From: Rattus norvegicus
Taxonomy: Eukaryota; Chordata; Mammalia; Rodentia; Muridae
Reading direction: 5' to 3'
Length of the DNA stretch: 64,000 nucleotides
Assembly: GCF_036323735.1 (NCBI RefSeq)
Contig: NC_086028.1
Span: forward strand, 42,350,001-42,414,000
Part shown: piece after piece, positions 1 to 10,899 of the stretch
Numbering within the stretch: the stretch's first letter is position 1
How the letters are laid out: each line of letters begins with the position of its first letter
Program-made: the position numbers and the translations under genes
Notes under the pieces: generated by a model
Seen by the model: only the letters and a program-made list of their open reading frames with translations
What the model was told of the DNA's origin: nothing
The model's database searches: none

Positions 1-603
1 AACCCAGCAGTTACATTTCCTGGGGAATTTAGCTGTCAGTGGGAGGGCTTACAGCAAGGATTCCGAACATGAACGTGGAGGGTTCTGAAAAAAGACCTTC
101 CACTTGAACAGAAGAGAATTTTTCAAGAAATAAAGTCTTACGAGTGAGTGGCGTCCAAAGGCCATGAGTTCTCAAAGCAAGGGCTAGGACTGTATATGTA
201 GTAAGCCTATTGCAGAGTTCTGGGTGGGGAAGGGGCAGCCTGGGCTAAGTTAGGTTCCAGTACCTTCTGACTGACCATATGGTTCAGGACATACCCTAAC
301 TGTTGGAAAAGGTCGGTGGGTCCTATGAAGCTGGGTCTCTGAGTTTTCCGAGACAACAAACACTTATGGGTTTTGTCATAGGGACATGCAGTGCTGTTGG
401 AACAGAGCCTCCTGTGTCTGCTGGATGGGCAGGCACTTTGGACCTCATTGTCGAGATGATGCACACGCCTGCAGGAGCAGAATTTTCTCCTCTGTGGTCC
501 AGTAGATTGGCAGGGCCAGAGCAACTGGAGGCTAAGCCGTTCCAGAGAAGATACCTGTAAGGATCAGATAAAGGCAGCTTCGTCCTTGCCCACCACTGGC
601 ATT

Positions 604-637
604 TAAAAAAACAAAACAAAACAAACAAACAAAAAAC
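604..637. repeat. A-rich (AAAC)n simple repeat
   Basis: An A-rich run is broken by regularly spaced C, with AAAC/AAAAC units. It is likely the decayed tail of an old retroposon. Confidence 0.8.
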
Positions 638-2570
638 TCTTTTCTTAAAATAGGACTTGGCACGGGGATGGGTGGGGTACAGGAAGGCCTGGTGTTTCCC
701 TGGCAGATGCTGGCACAGAATTCCACTTCTTAAGAGCACTGGGGTGAAGGATGCTGTCCTGTCCTTTTCCTGCACCTCTCCAGGGCTCAGGGTACCTAAG
801 AATGCCTCAGAATGGAAGCGGGAAAAGAGCTAAGCCACAGGAATGCACCCTGATGGGGCTCTGCGGGCCTGGCAGAGACAGGAGCATTGAGTGAGCCCCA
901 CCACAAAGGCTGCCTCGGAACTAATCACATCCAGACTACACCCAGGCTCTGCCCAGCCCACTGTCTGTCCATCTTCCTGCTCCCGCCCTCCTGGTACCAG
1001 CAGCAGCCTTGAGCCCTCTGGGGACTGCACACACTTCAGTGTCATCGAGCCGATTGCCCAAACTGACCCCCCACTTTAAAAAAAAAAAGTCTTTTAAATT
1101 AAGCTTAATAATTTGTGTGTGTGTTCCACAGTGTGTGTATGTGTGTAGGCCAGAGGACAGGTTTGTAAACTTAAAACGCTTCTCAGATTTTCTTCTTTGG
1201 ATAGCTTAAGTGTTAGGTTCAAGCGTGAACCGTGTAGGCAACCACGTTGTATTGCAATGATCATGGGCATGCCTGAAAAGACCTTTGTGTAGAGGGAATC
1301 ATGAAAGCTGTGTGCCTTTTGCCTGGCTTTTTCCTCCCCTCATTAGTTACGATTTCTCTAACATGCCCATGGCAGAGAATGAAAGCTAAGCAAACCCAGA
1401 TATCTTCCTAGGTATGGGCAGGAGCAGTCAGGTATGCACCATAGACATGAAAAGAGGAGGGAAGAGGGGGCAGCCAAGAGTGTCCTGTTCGTCCTAGGCT
1501 TAGAGGAAGTTACGGTTGGTAGGGCTTGTCTCACCTGGGCACTGCTCCCGGGTCATGGCTCGAGCCACAGGCTGTCATGTCCCAGACTCTGAGCTCCTTT
1601 CTAGCTCTTGGTATACAGTCTGTCTGCTGATGCTTCCAAACTGTGTGGCTTGTGAGCATGCTCAGGACCCAGACTCCTATGCCCAGTGGCTTCTCTAAAC
1701 GCATATCGTTTTGGATATGGGGATAGGCTCCCTGCTCTTTGGGGAGTCAGGAACTCAGTGACTGACCTGTAAGGATCTTCAAGGCAGCAGGAAGATAACT
1801 AAAAGAGAAAAGATTCCAAGCAGCGTTCTACAGAAAATGAGTTAGAAAACCAGTGCCTGTGTGAGTCCAGAGCCCACCTCACCAGTGCCTGGTGACTCCA
1901 GGCGCGCCAAAGAAACTCTCTTAATCTTCGTTGCATCATCCGCCCTGCTTTCAATTGGTTATTGAAAGGTTTTTGGCTATTGTCCATTGTTAGGTTCCTG
2001 TAAACGTGGTGATAGTTAGGCACACTCATCCTGTGCAAATAAGATTTATTTATTCAGCTCTCTTATTGCTCATGCCTGCCATATGCTGGAAGCAGTTGTG
2101 TATAGTGACAAAAACCACACCCAGCCTTCTGGAGGCTTCCACCATAGTGGTGGGGAAAAGTCCAACTCACCTAGATGGCAAATAAGCCAGCTAATGGTAG
2201 GACAGTATTTGTAGTGCTGGTGCACAAGGACTAGGAGGTCTGTAAAGAAACTGAGGGGACATTCCTGTCTCCCTCTGAAAGTTCCCTCCTGCTAGAACCA
2301 CTGGGACCTTATTGTTCACAGCTGAAAGGGCTATAGGGACACAGACACCCCGGGAGGCAGTGACATTGGAAGGTTACAACAACTCTTTAGAGGGGAGAGG
2401 GACATGGGACATGGGTGATCTAGCGGGGTAGCCCGGAGTGAGTCAGACCACAAACAATAATAGCTTATATGGAACCAAATTCCCCTGGCTCTGGAGAGGT
2501 GTACAGTTCTGGAAAGGTGGGGGACAGAGTTGTCATGATGGACCCTGTCCTCGAAGTCTCCAGAAGAGAC

Positions 2571-2623
2571 AAAAAAAAAAAAAAAAAAAAACAAACAAAC
2601 AAAAAAAAAAAAACAAAAAAAAC
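2571..2623. repeat. poly(A)/(AAAC)n tract
   Basis: About 53 bases are nearly pure A with a few C. Translations on the minus strand here are poly-Phe artefacts. Confidence 0.9.
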
Positions 2624-3079
2624 ATGTCTGGGTATGGTTGAGGGAGGATCTTTTGAAAGCTGCCTTCTATGAGAGGAAGGCATGAGAGAGGGTTGGGAAG
2701 GATTCCCGAGGTAACAGGAAGGCTTGGGAACTTACTGCCAGAGCTCTGACCTTGGAGGAGTGTTTCCTGAGCCTCAACAGTATGGCTTAATCCGCTTGTG
2801 ATCTGAAGCTCAGAAGAGTGTGTCAGCAAGCCGGGTTATGGAGGGTGGAGACTCCTAAGGTTTCTGGGAGTGGGTTTACTAGAGGCTATTGGGGAGCAGC
2901 ATAGTGGGAGCTGGTAAGGGACAGCATGGGGGGAGCCCCTCCACACGGGCAGAACAGTATCCTCTTATTCTCATTGAGCACTTTGCACTTCGTCTCGACT
3001 GTCGTCTCCTGTTCTCTAGGTTTCAGAGTTACTAAGTCAGTGGAGGTTTGTTCTGAATCCCCAAAGCATTCTTTAAAAC

Positions 3080-3245
3080 ATGCTTGACGAGATGGCTCGG
3101 CTGACTTACCAAACCAGACAACCTGAGTTCGATTCCCCAGAACCCATGTAGTGGAGAGAGAGAACTGACTTCACAGTTGTTCTCTGACCTCCATCCAGGA
3201 ACCCACCCAGCCATGCACGTAAAACGGATAGATTGAAATGTAAGA
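3080..3245 (+). mobile_element. B4-type SINE, decayed
   Basis: The element has a tRNA-like head with 'GAGATGGCTCGGCTG' and a B-box-like 'GAGTTCGATTCC'. It then has the B4 body signature 'TTCTCTGACCTCCA'. There is no clear poly(A) tail. Confidence 0.65.
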
Positions 3246-4284
3246 AAACATGGTCGGAATGTGGAAGGGAGAATACAGCGGCATGGTGTCAGTCCCCTGG
3301 GTGACAGTCCTGTCCGCTGCATCCTTCAGAGGGTGGTTAAAAAGCACGAACATGCTTGGCTCTGCTTTAGTGATGCTGTGTATGGGAAAGCGACCTGACC
3401 ACAGGTGGGTCCTCCGCATCACAGGCTCACAGGGCTTCGGTGCCTGGGTGCTCTGGGCCAGGCTTGCTGAGGTCAGCTTGGGTTGGACGGATCTGCAGAT
3501 GGGAAGCCATTCCACGTGCGTCCTTCCAGTGCCGCAGAGACAGTATTGGGAGGAAGGGAATGAATAATGAATGAGTGTTTGTGAAGTCAAACTGCTTCTG
3601 GAAGGATTCTGCGAACAGGAAACAGCGAATGTGGACAGCCTTGTATGGCTCTCTCTGCAAGAGACTGCCAAGAGCGAGGGCTGCAGCCTACAAAAGTGAA
3701 TGTGGCACCGAGGCCACGGGATCAGGGAAATAAGGCTGTGGTTCCTCAGAGTGTGGCCCCAGGGGTCCTAGAGCCCCCTGCCCTGTCTGTGCCTTCAGCA
3801 CAGCAAAACAAGTCATCCAGCAACATGTGGCTGTCCGCTGTCAACCTTGTTTCTCGTGGGCACGTGTTAGACAGAACGCACAGTTGAGGTAGGCTGGAGA
3901 CAAGCCCTGAGGAATAAACAGAAGACGGTGGTACTCAGCAGTCACCGGCCAGAGCAGTGAGTGCCGGACTGCAGGGGAAAGCCACTTGGGAGTAGTAGTA
4001 GTGTTGGGTAAATGTCTGAAGGATAAGATAGCCCCAGGGCCAGACCCTGGGAAGAGGCCAAGGTTTCTGGGGGTGGTTGGGCTGGCATGGCCTGGTCTTG
4101 AGGACTGAGCATAAGAACCAGGAGCAGGGATGACAGAGAGTCCAGGAAGGGGGAGTTTGTGGCCCAGGGAAAGAAGTCTGGATTTTTCCTAATGTCTCTG
4201 GGAATCAGAGCTCTAAGCCAGAGGTGAAGAGTCAGGTCTATGCTCTGCAGAGATGAGCAGGGACATAGCCAATGGGGAAGAGGA
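3246..4284. other. intron stretch, no gene or clear repeat seen
   Basis: This is unique-looking mixed sequence. Open frames on both strands (for example 3250-3567 + and 3942-4358 -) are short, lack splice context and match nothing I recognise. Confidence 0.5.
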
Positions 4285-4364
4285 TAGCTGTAGATCAGGC
4301 TAGCCTCGAACTCAGAGATCCACTTGCCCCCTGTCTTCCTGAGTGCTCGTGTCTCCATGCCAGA
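4285..4364 (-). mobile_element. B1 SINE fragment
   Basis: On + it reads as antisense B1: 'CTAGCCTCGAACTCAGAGATCC' like text continuing to 'CTGAGTGCTCGTG'. It directly abuts a medium-repeat start at 4365, the same junction seen again at 5053. Confidence 0.65.
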
Positions 4365-4400
4365 TGTCCTGGTTAGGGTTTCTATTGCTCTGAGGAAACC
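4365..4400 (+). mobile_element. 5' end fragment of rodent medium-reiteration repeat
   Basis: 'TGTCCTGGTTAGGGTTTCTA' and the next ~15 bases match the start of the fuller copy at 5053. Similarity ends after about 35 bp. Confidence 0.55.
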
Positions 4401-4885
4401 CAGCCGGGGACACTCAGGGTTAGACTCAGAGACCCCTTCAGCTTTGTGGATAGTGGTGTCTTCCTACTTGAAAGGATATCTTTAGCTGGCCTGGCAGCCG
4501 GCGTCTGGCTCACCAACAAGCCCGAGTTCCTCTGCACCAGGGGTGGGGCCCCGGCCACAAGTTCTAGGATCACATGCTTCTACTTTGCAGAAATGAGATA
4601 ACCAGTCTCGCCACTGTCTTAACTGATAACTTCCCCTCCTTTGGGGTGGGGCCACGAGCGTTTGTTTTTCAGCTTCTGAGTAGCAGAGCTGAGTTGGGTC
4701 ACATCTGCCAGCATTTGCAAAACACCCCATGCGTGTGCCCTGTTTCCCTCCCCGCCTCACCCGTGTGCAGGGGATTGAATGGAGGGCCATGCACATGTTA
4801 AGCTAGTGGTCTAAACTGAAACGTACCCAAACTCTCCCCTCCTTCCCTACCTTTCAGATTTTTTGTTGTCGATGATACTTTGTAG

Positions 4886-4918
4886 TTTGTTGTTGTTGTT
4901 GTTGTTGTTGTTGTTTTG
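4886..4918. repeat. (GTT)n microsatellite
   Basis: About nine GTT units. It sits at the poly(T) side of the antisense B1 that follows, so it probably grew from that B1's tail. Confidence 0.9.
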
Positions 4919-5052
4919 TATTTGAGACAGGGTCTCAATATCCTGTTGTGAAACTCGCTATGTAAATCAGGCCAGCCCGGAACTCGGAGATCCACTTGCT
5001 TCTGCTTCCTTGAGTGCTGAGGTTAAAGACTCCTGTCACCATTGCTGGGTGT
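4919..5052 (-). mobile_element. B1 SINE
   Basis: The + strand shows antisense B1: 'TTTGAGACAGGGTCTCAAT', then 'AACTCGGAGATCCACTTGC', ending 'ACCATTGCTGGG'. It is a 7SL-derived rodent SINE. Confidence 0.85.
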
Positions 5053-5443
5053 CCTGGTTAGGGTTTCTATCGCTGTGAGGAAAAACCATGACCAAGGGAT
5101 CAAGTAGGGGAGGAAAGGGTGTATTTGGCTTGTGCTTCCACATCACTTGAGTTCATCATAGAAGGAAGCCAGGACGGGAACTCAAACCAGGCAGGAGCCT
5201 GGAGGCAGGAGCTGATGCAGAGGCCATGGAGGGGGGCTGCTTACAGGCTTGCTCAGTCCATTTTCTTATAGAACGGATGGCACCACCCTCAATGGACTGC
5301 ATCCCGGCCCCCATCAAGCACTAATTAAGAAAAAGCCCTACAGGCTTGCCTATAACCTGATCTTATGGCCACATTTCTCAGTTGAGCCTCCTTCCTCACC
5401 AGTGACTCTGGCTTGTGCCAGGTTGACACAAAACTAGCCAGCA
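5053..5443 (+). mobile_element. near-complete rodent medium-reiteration repeat with terminal inverted repeats
   Basis: It starts TGTCCTGGTTAG and ends CTAGCCAGCACA. The reverse complement of the end, TGTGCTGGCTAG, matches the start at 10 of 12 positions. The body has landmarks shared with other copies in the window (GGAGCTGATGCAGAGGCCAT, CACTAATTAAGAAAA). The terminal repeats suggest a non-autonomous DNA transposon. I recognise it as common in rodent genomes but am not sure of the database family name. Confidence 0.7.
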
Positions 5444-5447
5444 CAGA

Positions 5448-5556
5448 AGCCTTCTTCTTGAGTCTTGGCTGGTTACTCAGGCTGGCCTTGAACTACTGAT
5501 CTTCTTGCCTCAGCCTCCCAAGTAGCTGGGATAACAGGCCTGTGTTGTTAGACCTG
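5448..5556 (-). mobile_element. B1-type SINE (old)
   Basis: Antisense B1 text is present: 'CAGGCTGGCCTTGAACTACT', then 'GCCTCAGCCTCCCAAGTAGC'. Confidence 0.75.
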
Positions 5557-5596
5557 GCTTTTCTCTTCCTCCTCCCCCTCTCACTCCTCCTCTTCT

Positions 5597-5725
5597 AACA
5601 GGGTCTCATGTAGTCCAGGCTAGCCTTGATCTTGCTATGTAGCTAAGGATGACACTTTCTAGTCCTACTTTTACCCTTGCATGCTAGGATAGGCATGACG
5701 CACCACTCCCATTTATGTAGAACCA
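5597..5725 (-). mobile_element. B1 SINE, diverged
   Basis: 'CAGGGTCTCATGTAGTCCAG' followed by 'GCTAGCCTTGATC' marks an antisense B1 whose left part has decayed. Confidence 0.6.
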
Positions 5726-6177
5726 GGGACCAAACACCCTAGCAACTTAGCTCCACTCCAGCTCTCGTTCTCGTTAAGGGACCTCCCCACAAGTCCCACA
5801 AAGCTGAATCAGGCCACCGTGGCAGTTGAGGTTTTTCCTCCTCAGACCCTTGGTGGCTGATGCTATGGTAGTGACCAGGTCCTTAGCTCCAGGGCAGGAG
5901 AAATTCCCAAGGCCATGGGGGTTAGTCTGGAGGACTGTTCTGTTCTTGGTGTGCAATGTGGCTGCATTGATCTGTGTGTGTGTGTGGAGGGTCGGGGGAT
6001 GTCAAGGCCTTTGCTCCTTAGGAGAATTTTGTGATCATTAGTTCCTTCTGTATGGGAGGGAAGTGGGAAGGCCTGAAGTCAGGGGACTTGCTAGAACTGT
6101 CTCACAGGTAGATTCTGAAGGTCTATGTCTAGCAGGGAGTCAGTAGATGCACAGGACTTTCCCTGTTTAATATCTTC

Positions 6178-6215
6178 CTCTGTCTTCCTCTGTCTGTCTG
6201 TCTCTGTCTCTCTCT

Positions 6216-6267
<52 letters not shown>

Positions 6268-6330
6268 TGTGAGTGTGTGTGTGTGTGTGTGAGTGTGAGT
6301 GTGAGTGTGAGTGTGGATGTGTATATATAA
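6178..6330. repeat. compound (CT/TGTC)n-(GT)n microsatellite
   Basis: A CT/TGTC-rich stretch (6178-6217) passes into a GT tract (about 6219-6310) interrupted by GAGT units. The polymorphic microsatellite type is evident from the sequence. Confidence 0.95.
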
Positions 6331-6575
6331 CTACAGGTGCGAAGACCTTACCTTCCAGTTTGCTGGACACAGGGCCTCTTGTTTTGCCAAAGCCGTGCCG
6401 GGCTGGCCGACCCACGGGCCTCCCTGGATTCTCCTGTCTCCACCCACCATCTTACCAACAGAGAACTGACACCGCAGGCATATGTTTACGAGATGTATGG
6501 AGATTCAAACTCGGGCTACGTGCTTGTGTGGCAAGTGTTTTACCCACAGAACCATTGTTCCCAGTCTGGGTTTTA
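6331..6575 (-). mobile_element. B4-type SINE, decayed
   Basis: The order matches antisense B4: a GT-rich start, then 'GGAGATTCAAACTCGGGCT', then 'TTACCCACAGAACCATT', which resembles the antisense tRNA-like head. Confidence 0.5.
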
Positions 6576-7139
6576 AAACGGGCCCAGTGCGTATGGAGTC
6601 CTGACTAGAGCTGATAATACACCGGTGTGATGGCAGCGTGTTCTCCAGGCCTGGGGAGGCTGGCAACCCCTGAGCAGGAGTCCCGAGCGGAGGCTGCACT
6701 GCCACACGGAACACGTTGGATGAGATGAACTTCGAGATCCTCTGAGCCCTGAGATTCTAGGGTCTGCCACCTGCCCTCCCACACTGTCACTGGACTTAGA
6801 GGGAAAAAACACCTTGTTTAGAGCTCTGTGGGAGCTGGGGACAGCACGGGATCTTGGTGGCTTTTGGCAGCAGCTGGATGCTTGAAGCTAGGTGCAGATT
6901 TGCTTCCTATCCCACTGCCATCAGAAAGCTCTCGGCAGCTTCAGGTTGGCTGGGACCGTGTTTTAGAGTGCTTGGGTTTGACCCTTGTGTCATGGTACTT
7001 CAACATCAATGGGCTCAATCCGAGACCTCTGACCTGTCCTGCAAGGTTACAGTTTTACAGTCTGTCCCATCATCCAGCCACCAGATTCCGTGCTTCAGAT
7101 CCAGGAAAGGGCCATAGGGGTCAATGCACTAATTCCTCA
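6576..7139. other. intron stretch, no gene or clear repeat seen
   Basis: Unique mixed sequence. The short open frames on both strands show no family resemblance. Confidence 0.45.
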
Positions 7140-7404
7140 GTGTGTGTGTGCACGTGAGTGTGTGTACACGAGTGCACACATGTGCACATGCATGCATGCC
7201 TTAGAAGACCAGAGGTGGAATCGAGGAACTGTGGATATTTTGTCATGGCTATGCCATTAGCTTCCAACATCACGGGCAAGGTGCTCTGTTCCTCTACAAA
7301 GGAGACATGAACGTCAGGGCTGGACCTAAATTTTTTTCATCAATGGATTCTTATGAATAATTCAGTCAGGGCCGTGCTTTACAGGGTTTCAAAGGACTTT
7401 TCAT

Positions 7405-7500
7405 GTACACGATGTCATCAAATTGTCCTAACAGCTGGAAGCTGGTATTGCCTTCATTTTGCCAAAGAAGGAATGGAGTCTAAAAGGCCCAGGAGGAGCA
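7405..7500 (-). mobile_element. MIR fragment
   Basis: 'GGTATTGCCTTCATTTTGCC' followed by a purine-rich stretch matches the antisense core of the ancient mammalian MIR SINE. Confidence 0.5.
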
Positions 7501-7639
7501 GGGCACCACAGATGTTCACTGTTTCAGAATGGGCGTCTATAGGCGTGTCATATGCTCATCGTGCTAATGACAGGCCCTGAAATGTGACAGTGATATGGTC
7601 CCTAGGCTTCTCCTGTTCACAGTGACACCTCTACTCCTC

Positions 7640-7747
7640 ACGGGGACAGTGTCTTGTTATGTAGTCCAGGATGGTCTGGAATTCATAATCTTTCTGCTTC
7701 TGCCTCCTGATTGCAGAGTGCATGTGCCATGTGGGTCACTGTGCCCC
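7640..7747 (-). mobile_element. B1 SINE, diverged
   Basis: 'TATGTAGTCCAGGATGGTCT' and 'TTCTGCTTCTGCCTCCTGA' are antisense B1 landmarks. Confidence 0.7.
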
Positions 7748-7869
7748 ATGTGCTGCTGACTGAGCTCTGCAGACCCTGCGCTTCCCCCTCCTCCTCTCTC
7801 TCTGTCATGTGTCTGCTTTGACTGGGAGAGACCAGCTAGGTTAGCCAGACTCTACTGTGTACACACCCG

Positions 7870-8010
7870 CAGCCTGCGTCTCCAGCTGTGACTCTGGACA
7901 GGTGACTTCCTCGACACTCTCAGGTGTAAACTAAGGATAATCTCAGCATGTGCGGCATGGAATAGCCGCAGGAATCCCATCAGATAATCTACTGGCAGTG
8001 GTGCCTGGCC
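7870..8010 (+). mobile_element. MIR SINE
   Basis: 'GTGACTCTGGACAGGTGACT' then 'GTAAACTAAGGATAATCTCA' and 'CAGTGGTGCCTGGCC' follow the order of the MIR consensus. MIR predates placental radiation, so an orthologous copy is expected in human. Confidence 0.6.
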
Positions 8011-8176
8011 CACTCCATCGGTTTATTTACTTATAGGCTTTCATCTTGGCCCTCTTGCAAGCCAGGCAAGAGTCCCAGCCCTGAGCTACACCCCTGATCC
8101 CGCTCTTAGCTGTCGCCATCTCCGTTCTTGTAATTATTGCTTTCATGGAGTAAGCATATTCATCTTTGTTTGGACT

Positions 8177-8222
8177 GATATATATGTATACACACACACA
8201 CACACACATACACACACATATA
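8177..8222. repeat. (TA)(CA)n microsatellite
   Basis: ATATATGTATA followed by CA dinucleotides with two interruptions. Confidence 0.9.
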
Positions 8223-8284
8223 TTGCAATCATAGTCTAACATGGATACGCATTTAAAAAATTTTAGCAGTTGTTTAATTGTTTT

Positions 8285-8387
8285 CAATATTATGTATATT
8301 GCGTGTCTCTGTGGGAGCGCATGTGCCACAGGGCCACGTGGAGGTCAGAAGACAGCTTTGTGGAGTTGATTCTCTTCTCCCACCTTT
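8285..8387 (-). mobile_element. B4-type SINE fragment
   Basis: 'GTGGAGGTCAGAAGACAGCT' is the common antisense B4/B3 3' half; the tRNA-like head is missing. Confidence 0.55.
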
Positions 8388-8396
8388 CGGCGACAT

Positions 8397-8800
8397 TCTT
8401 CTTTCTGTGGCTGCGATGACACATCTTGAGAAAAAGCATCCTGGGGGAGGAAGGGTTTTGGCTCACCGTTCCAGCTCACAGTCTTTACCATGGGGGTGTC
8501 CCAGCGGCAGCGGCTCCAGGCAGCTGTCACCACATCCACAGTCAGGAGCCTGGAGACATGAACACACGCACACACGCCAACTCTCGGTAGTCTTTTGCTT
8601 CCCGTACACAGGCCAGGACCCAAACCCCAGGGAGTGTTGCTGCCGCTTTCAGGTGGGCTCTTGCCACGTCAATTAAGGCAATCAAGAAAATCCCCTGCAG
8701 ACAAGTCCACAGACCAGCTCGAGCTAGACAGTCCCTCATGGACTCATTTCTCTTCCCTAAGTGCTTCTGGGTTTTGTGACGTTGACAATTAAAACCAGCC
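8397..8800 (+). mobile_element. rodent medium-reiteration repeat, diverged
   Basis: It begins 'TTTCTGTGGCTGCGATGACA' with 'GGAGGAAGGGTTTTGGCTCA', and ends near 'GTTGACAATTAAAACCAGCC'. Both ends match the pattern of the 5053-5443 class. Confidence 0.55.
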
Positions 8801-8884
8801 CTCAGATGCGGTTTAGGGGATCAGACTCAGGTCAGAAAGCTATGTGACAAGCATCTTACCTACTGAGGGTGTCTCACTGACCCC

Positions 8885-8970
8885 TTGATTTTTATTTAAG
8901 ACAAGGTCTTGCAGTGTGGGCCAGGCTGGCCTCCAACCCTTGATGACTCAGAGAGCCGCTCAGCCCAGCT
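8885..8970 (-). mobile_element. B1 SINE fragment
   Basis: 'AAGACAAGGTCTTGCAGTGT' and 'GGCCAGGCTGGCCTCCAACC' are antisense B1. Confidence 0.65.
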
Positions 8971-9640
8971 CCTTAGACATACCCTTAATAAATCTATTCC
9001 GTCTGGAAGCCCCAGTGGCCTTCGGTTTTCTTCTTAGCCTCTGTTTTTCAGAGCTCCACCTGAATTCACAGTGAGCCCCTTGAAATCCAGGCTTGGGAAC
9101 CTGCCTTACCACGGCCAACCCACAGAACACCCCAGCGAGATGGAGAGGGAGGAGGGAGGCTGTGTGTAATTTACAGCGGCCCTCCTCGATACCATTTGGC
9201 ATTCTACATGCTGCCATAGCCATTAGCAGTCACTTTTGAGTATTTATGATCTTGCGGCTGGAGCACTTTGAGTCTCATAACAGAAACAGGGTCACATTTA
9301 GAGAATGTCCCCAATGCCGTGCTGGAAAATGAGACCCCCCTCCCTTCTCCTCCCCAGGCTGATGGATGGGGCCAGGCAGGCAGAGTGTGGTGGCTCTCCA
9401 GGCTACACTGTACCTTTTTTTCACATACCCCAGCTGGCTGTGTGACTCAGACCTCACCTACCAGGCCAGTGCTGTCTGCTTGGAGGTGGCCAGGGTGAGT
9501 AGGGTAGAAAGACAGGCCACTAAATATTAGGTTGGCTTCCTGGTGATGGAGATGAAGCTGGGAGCTAGCAGCAGTCCCCCACAGTCCTCAATTAGTTCTG
9601 TCTGGTTCCCTAGTGGACCGCTAGAGCTTTTGTGATTAGA

Positions 9641-9835
9641 GAGAGGGAGGGCTCAGCCGTTAAGAACACTTGTTACTCTTACAGAGTTCAGCCCAGGTTC
9701 AATTCCCAGGAGGCTCACACCCACTGTAATTCCAGCTCCAGTGGTTCTCATGCCCTTTCTGCTCCCTAGGCATGCGGCACACATACAGACATGCAATCAA
9801 AACACTCTGTACACATAACATAAAATTAAAAAGAA
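9641..9835 (+). mobile_element. B3-type SINE
   Basis: The tRNA-like head has 'CTCAGCCGTTAAGAACACTT' and the B-box-like 'GGTTCAATTCC'. The body has 'TGTAATTCCAGCTCCAG' and the element ends in an A-rich tail (ATAAAATTAAAAAG). Confidence 0.75.
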
Positions 9836-10241
9836 AGGGAAGAAAGAACGCTGAAGTCGGAGTGCAGGCTAGACCAGATACCCAAGCCCACCTGCACTGC
9901 TGTGTCTGTTAGGGGCCTCCAGTTTCCCCTTGTTAAGCCGAGAGCCTCCTCCACCCACTCGATTGCTGGACTCCCTGCAGGTATCTGGCAGCCAAATTAT
10001 ACAGGAGTGCTGATCAAGAGAAGTCATGAGCTTCAAAGGAGGAGGAGAACTAGGGTGTACGTTGCCAAGTTTAGTTAAAAGCTAGGATGGTTAACACATT
10101 TGAGAAGGGGCGCTGTCCTCAGCACTCTGATGCACCGGCCTGCTAGGGAGAGTTTTCAGTGAAAGGTCTGAGGGAGATGTGAGTTCCTGTTCTTGTCCCT
10201 GCCATCTCCATGAGCCTGGGACCAAGATTAGCATCTATAGA
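9836..10241. other. intron stretch, nothing recognised
   Basis: Unique mixed sequence leading into the pyrimidine tract at 10242. Confidence 0.4.
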
Positions 10242-10405
10242 TCTCCCCTCCTCTCTCTTTCCCTCCCCCTCCTCCCCTCTCCTGCTCCCCTTCCTCCTCC
10301 CCCTCTCCTCCTCCCCTCCCTTCCTCCTCCTTCTCTTCCTCTCCCTTCCTCCTCCTTCTCTTCCTCTCCCTCTCCTCCCTTCTCTCCTCTCTCCTTTCCT
10401 CTCCT
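10242..10405. repeat. polypyrimidine (CT-rich) tract
   Basis: About 160 bases almost purely C and T (TCCTCC, CTTCCT units). The complement is a pure purine strand, and mirror symmetry makes it triplex-capable in principle. Confidence 0.9.
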
Positions 10406-10443
10406 GTCCACTAATGGCCCCTGCCCTGTCCTCCTCTCCTTTC

Positions 10444-10500
10444 TCCTCTGAGTCTCATTATAGCCCAGGCTGTCCTTGAATTCCTCCTAGTCTCCCTCTC
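10444..10500 (-). mobile_element. B1 SINE fragment
   Basis: 'GAGTCTCATTATAGCCCAGG' plus 'CTGTCCTTGAATTCC' is the antisense left half of B1. Confidence 0.55.
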
Positions 10501-10899
10501 ACCAAGGCCCGCTGCCTGTCTGTCTCTCTGATGCCCACTTTCGAGGCTGGCTTTAGGTTCAGAAAGCAGGGGGACCAACTGCCATTCTGAGTGCCTTGTC
10601 AGCTGGACCCGGGCCCTTCGTATCCACTTCTGCCCCAACAAGGGCTTTCAGGGCTTCCCACTCTTTCCCCCCAGAGATCAGGATGTGACCTCAACCCTGG
10701 GGTGACCTAGAACTGTGCACCATGGCTGCCAGCGCTCTGAGACTCAGATGATGCCCCGCCTCCCACCTGTTTTATCCTTCTGCTCTGTACACGAATTCCC
10801 CCTATTGCCCACCCTTTCCTTCAACGGTAAAAGTATAAATGTTAAAACAGAGAGAAAATAGAAGAGGCTGGCTTATTTCCTCCTCGTTCTTACCCAGAG

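Larger units (their letters stand above)
1..3079. other. intron stretch, largely unique, no gene seen
   Basis: No exon-like coding segment or full-length SINE is recognisable. It holds two A-rich tracts (listed separately) and a short GT-rich patch near 1117-1147 that resembles the 3' end of a B-type SINE. Confidence 0.5.
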
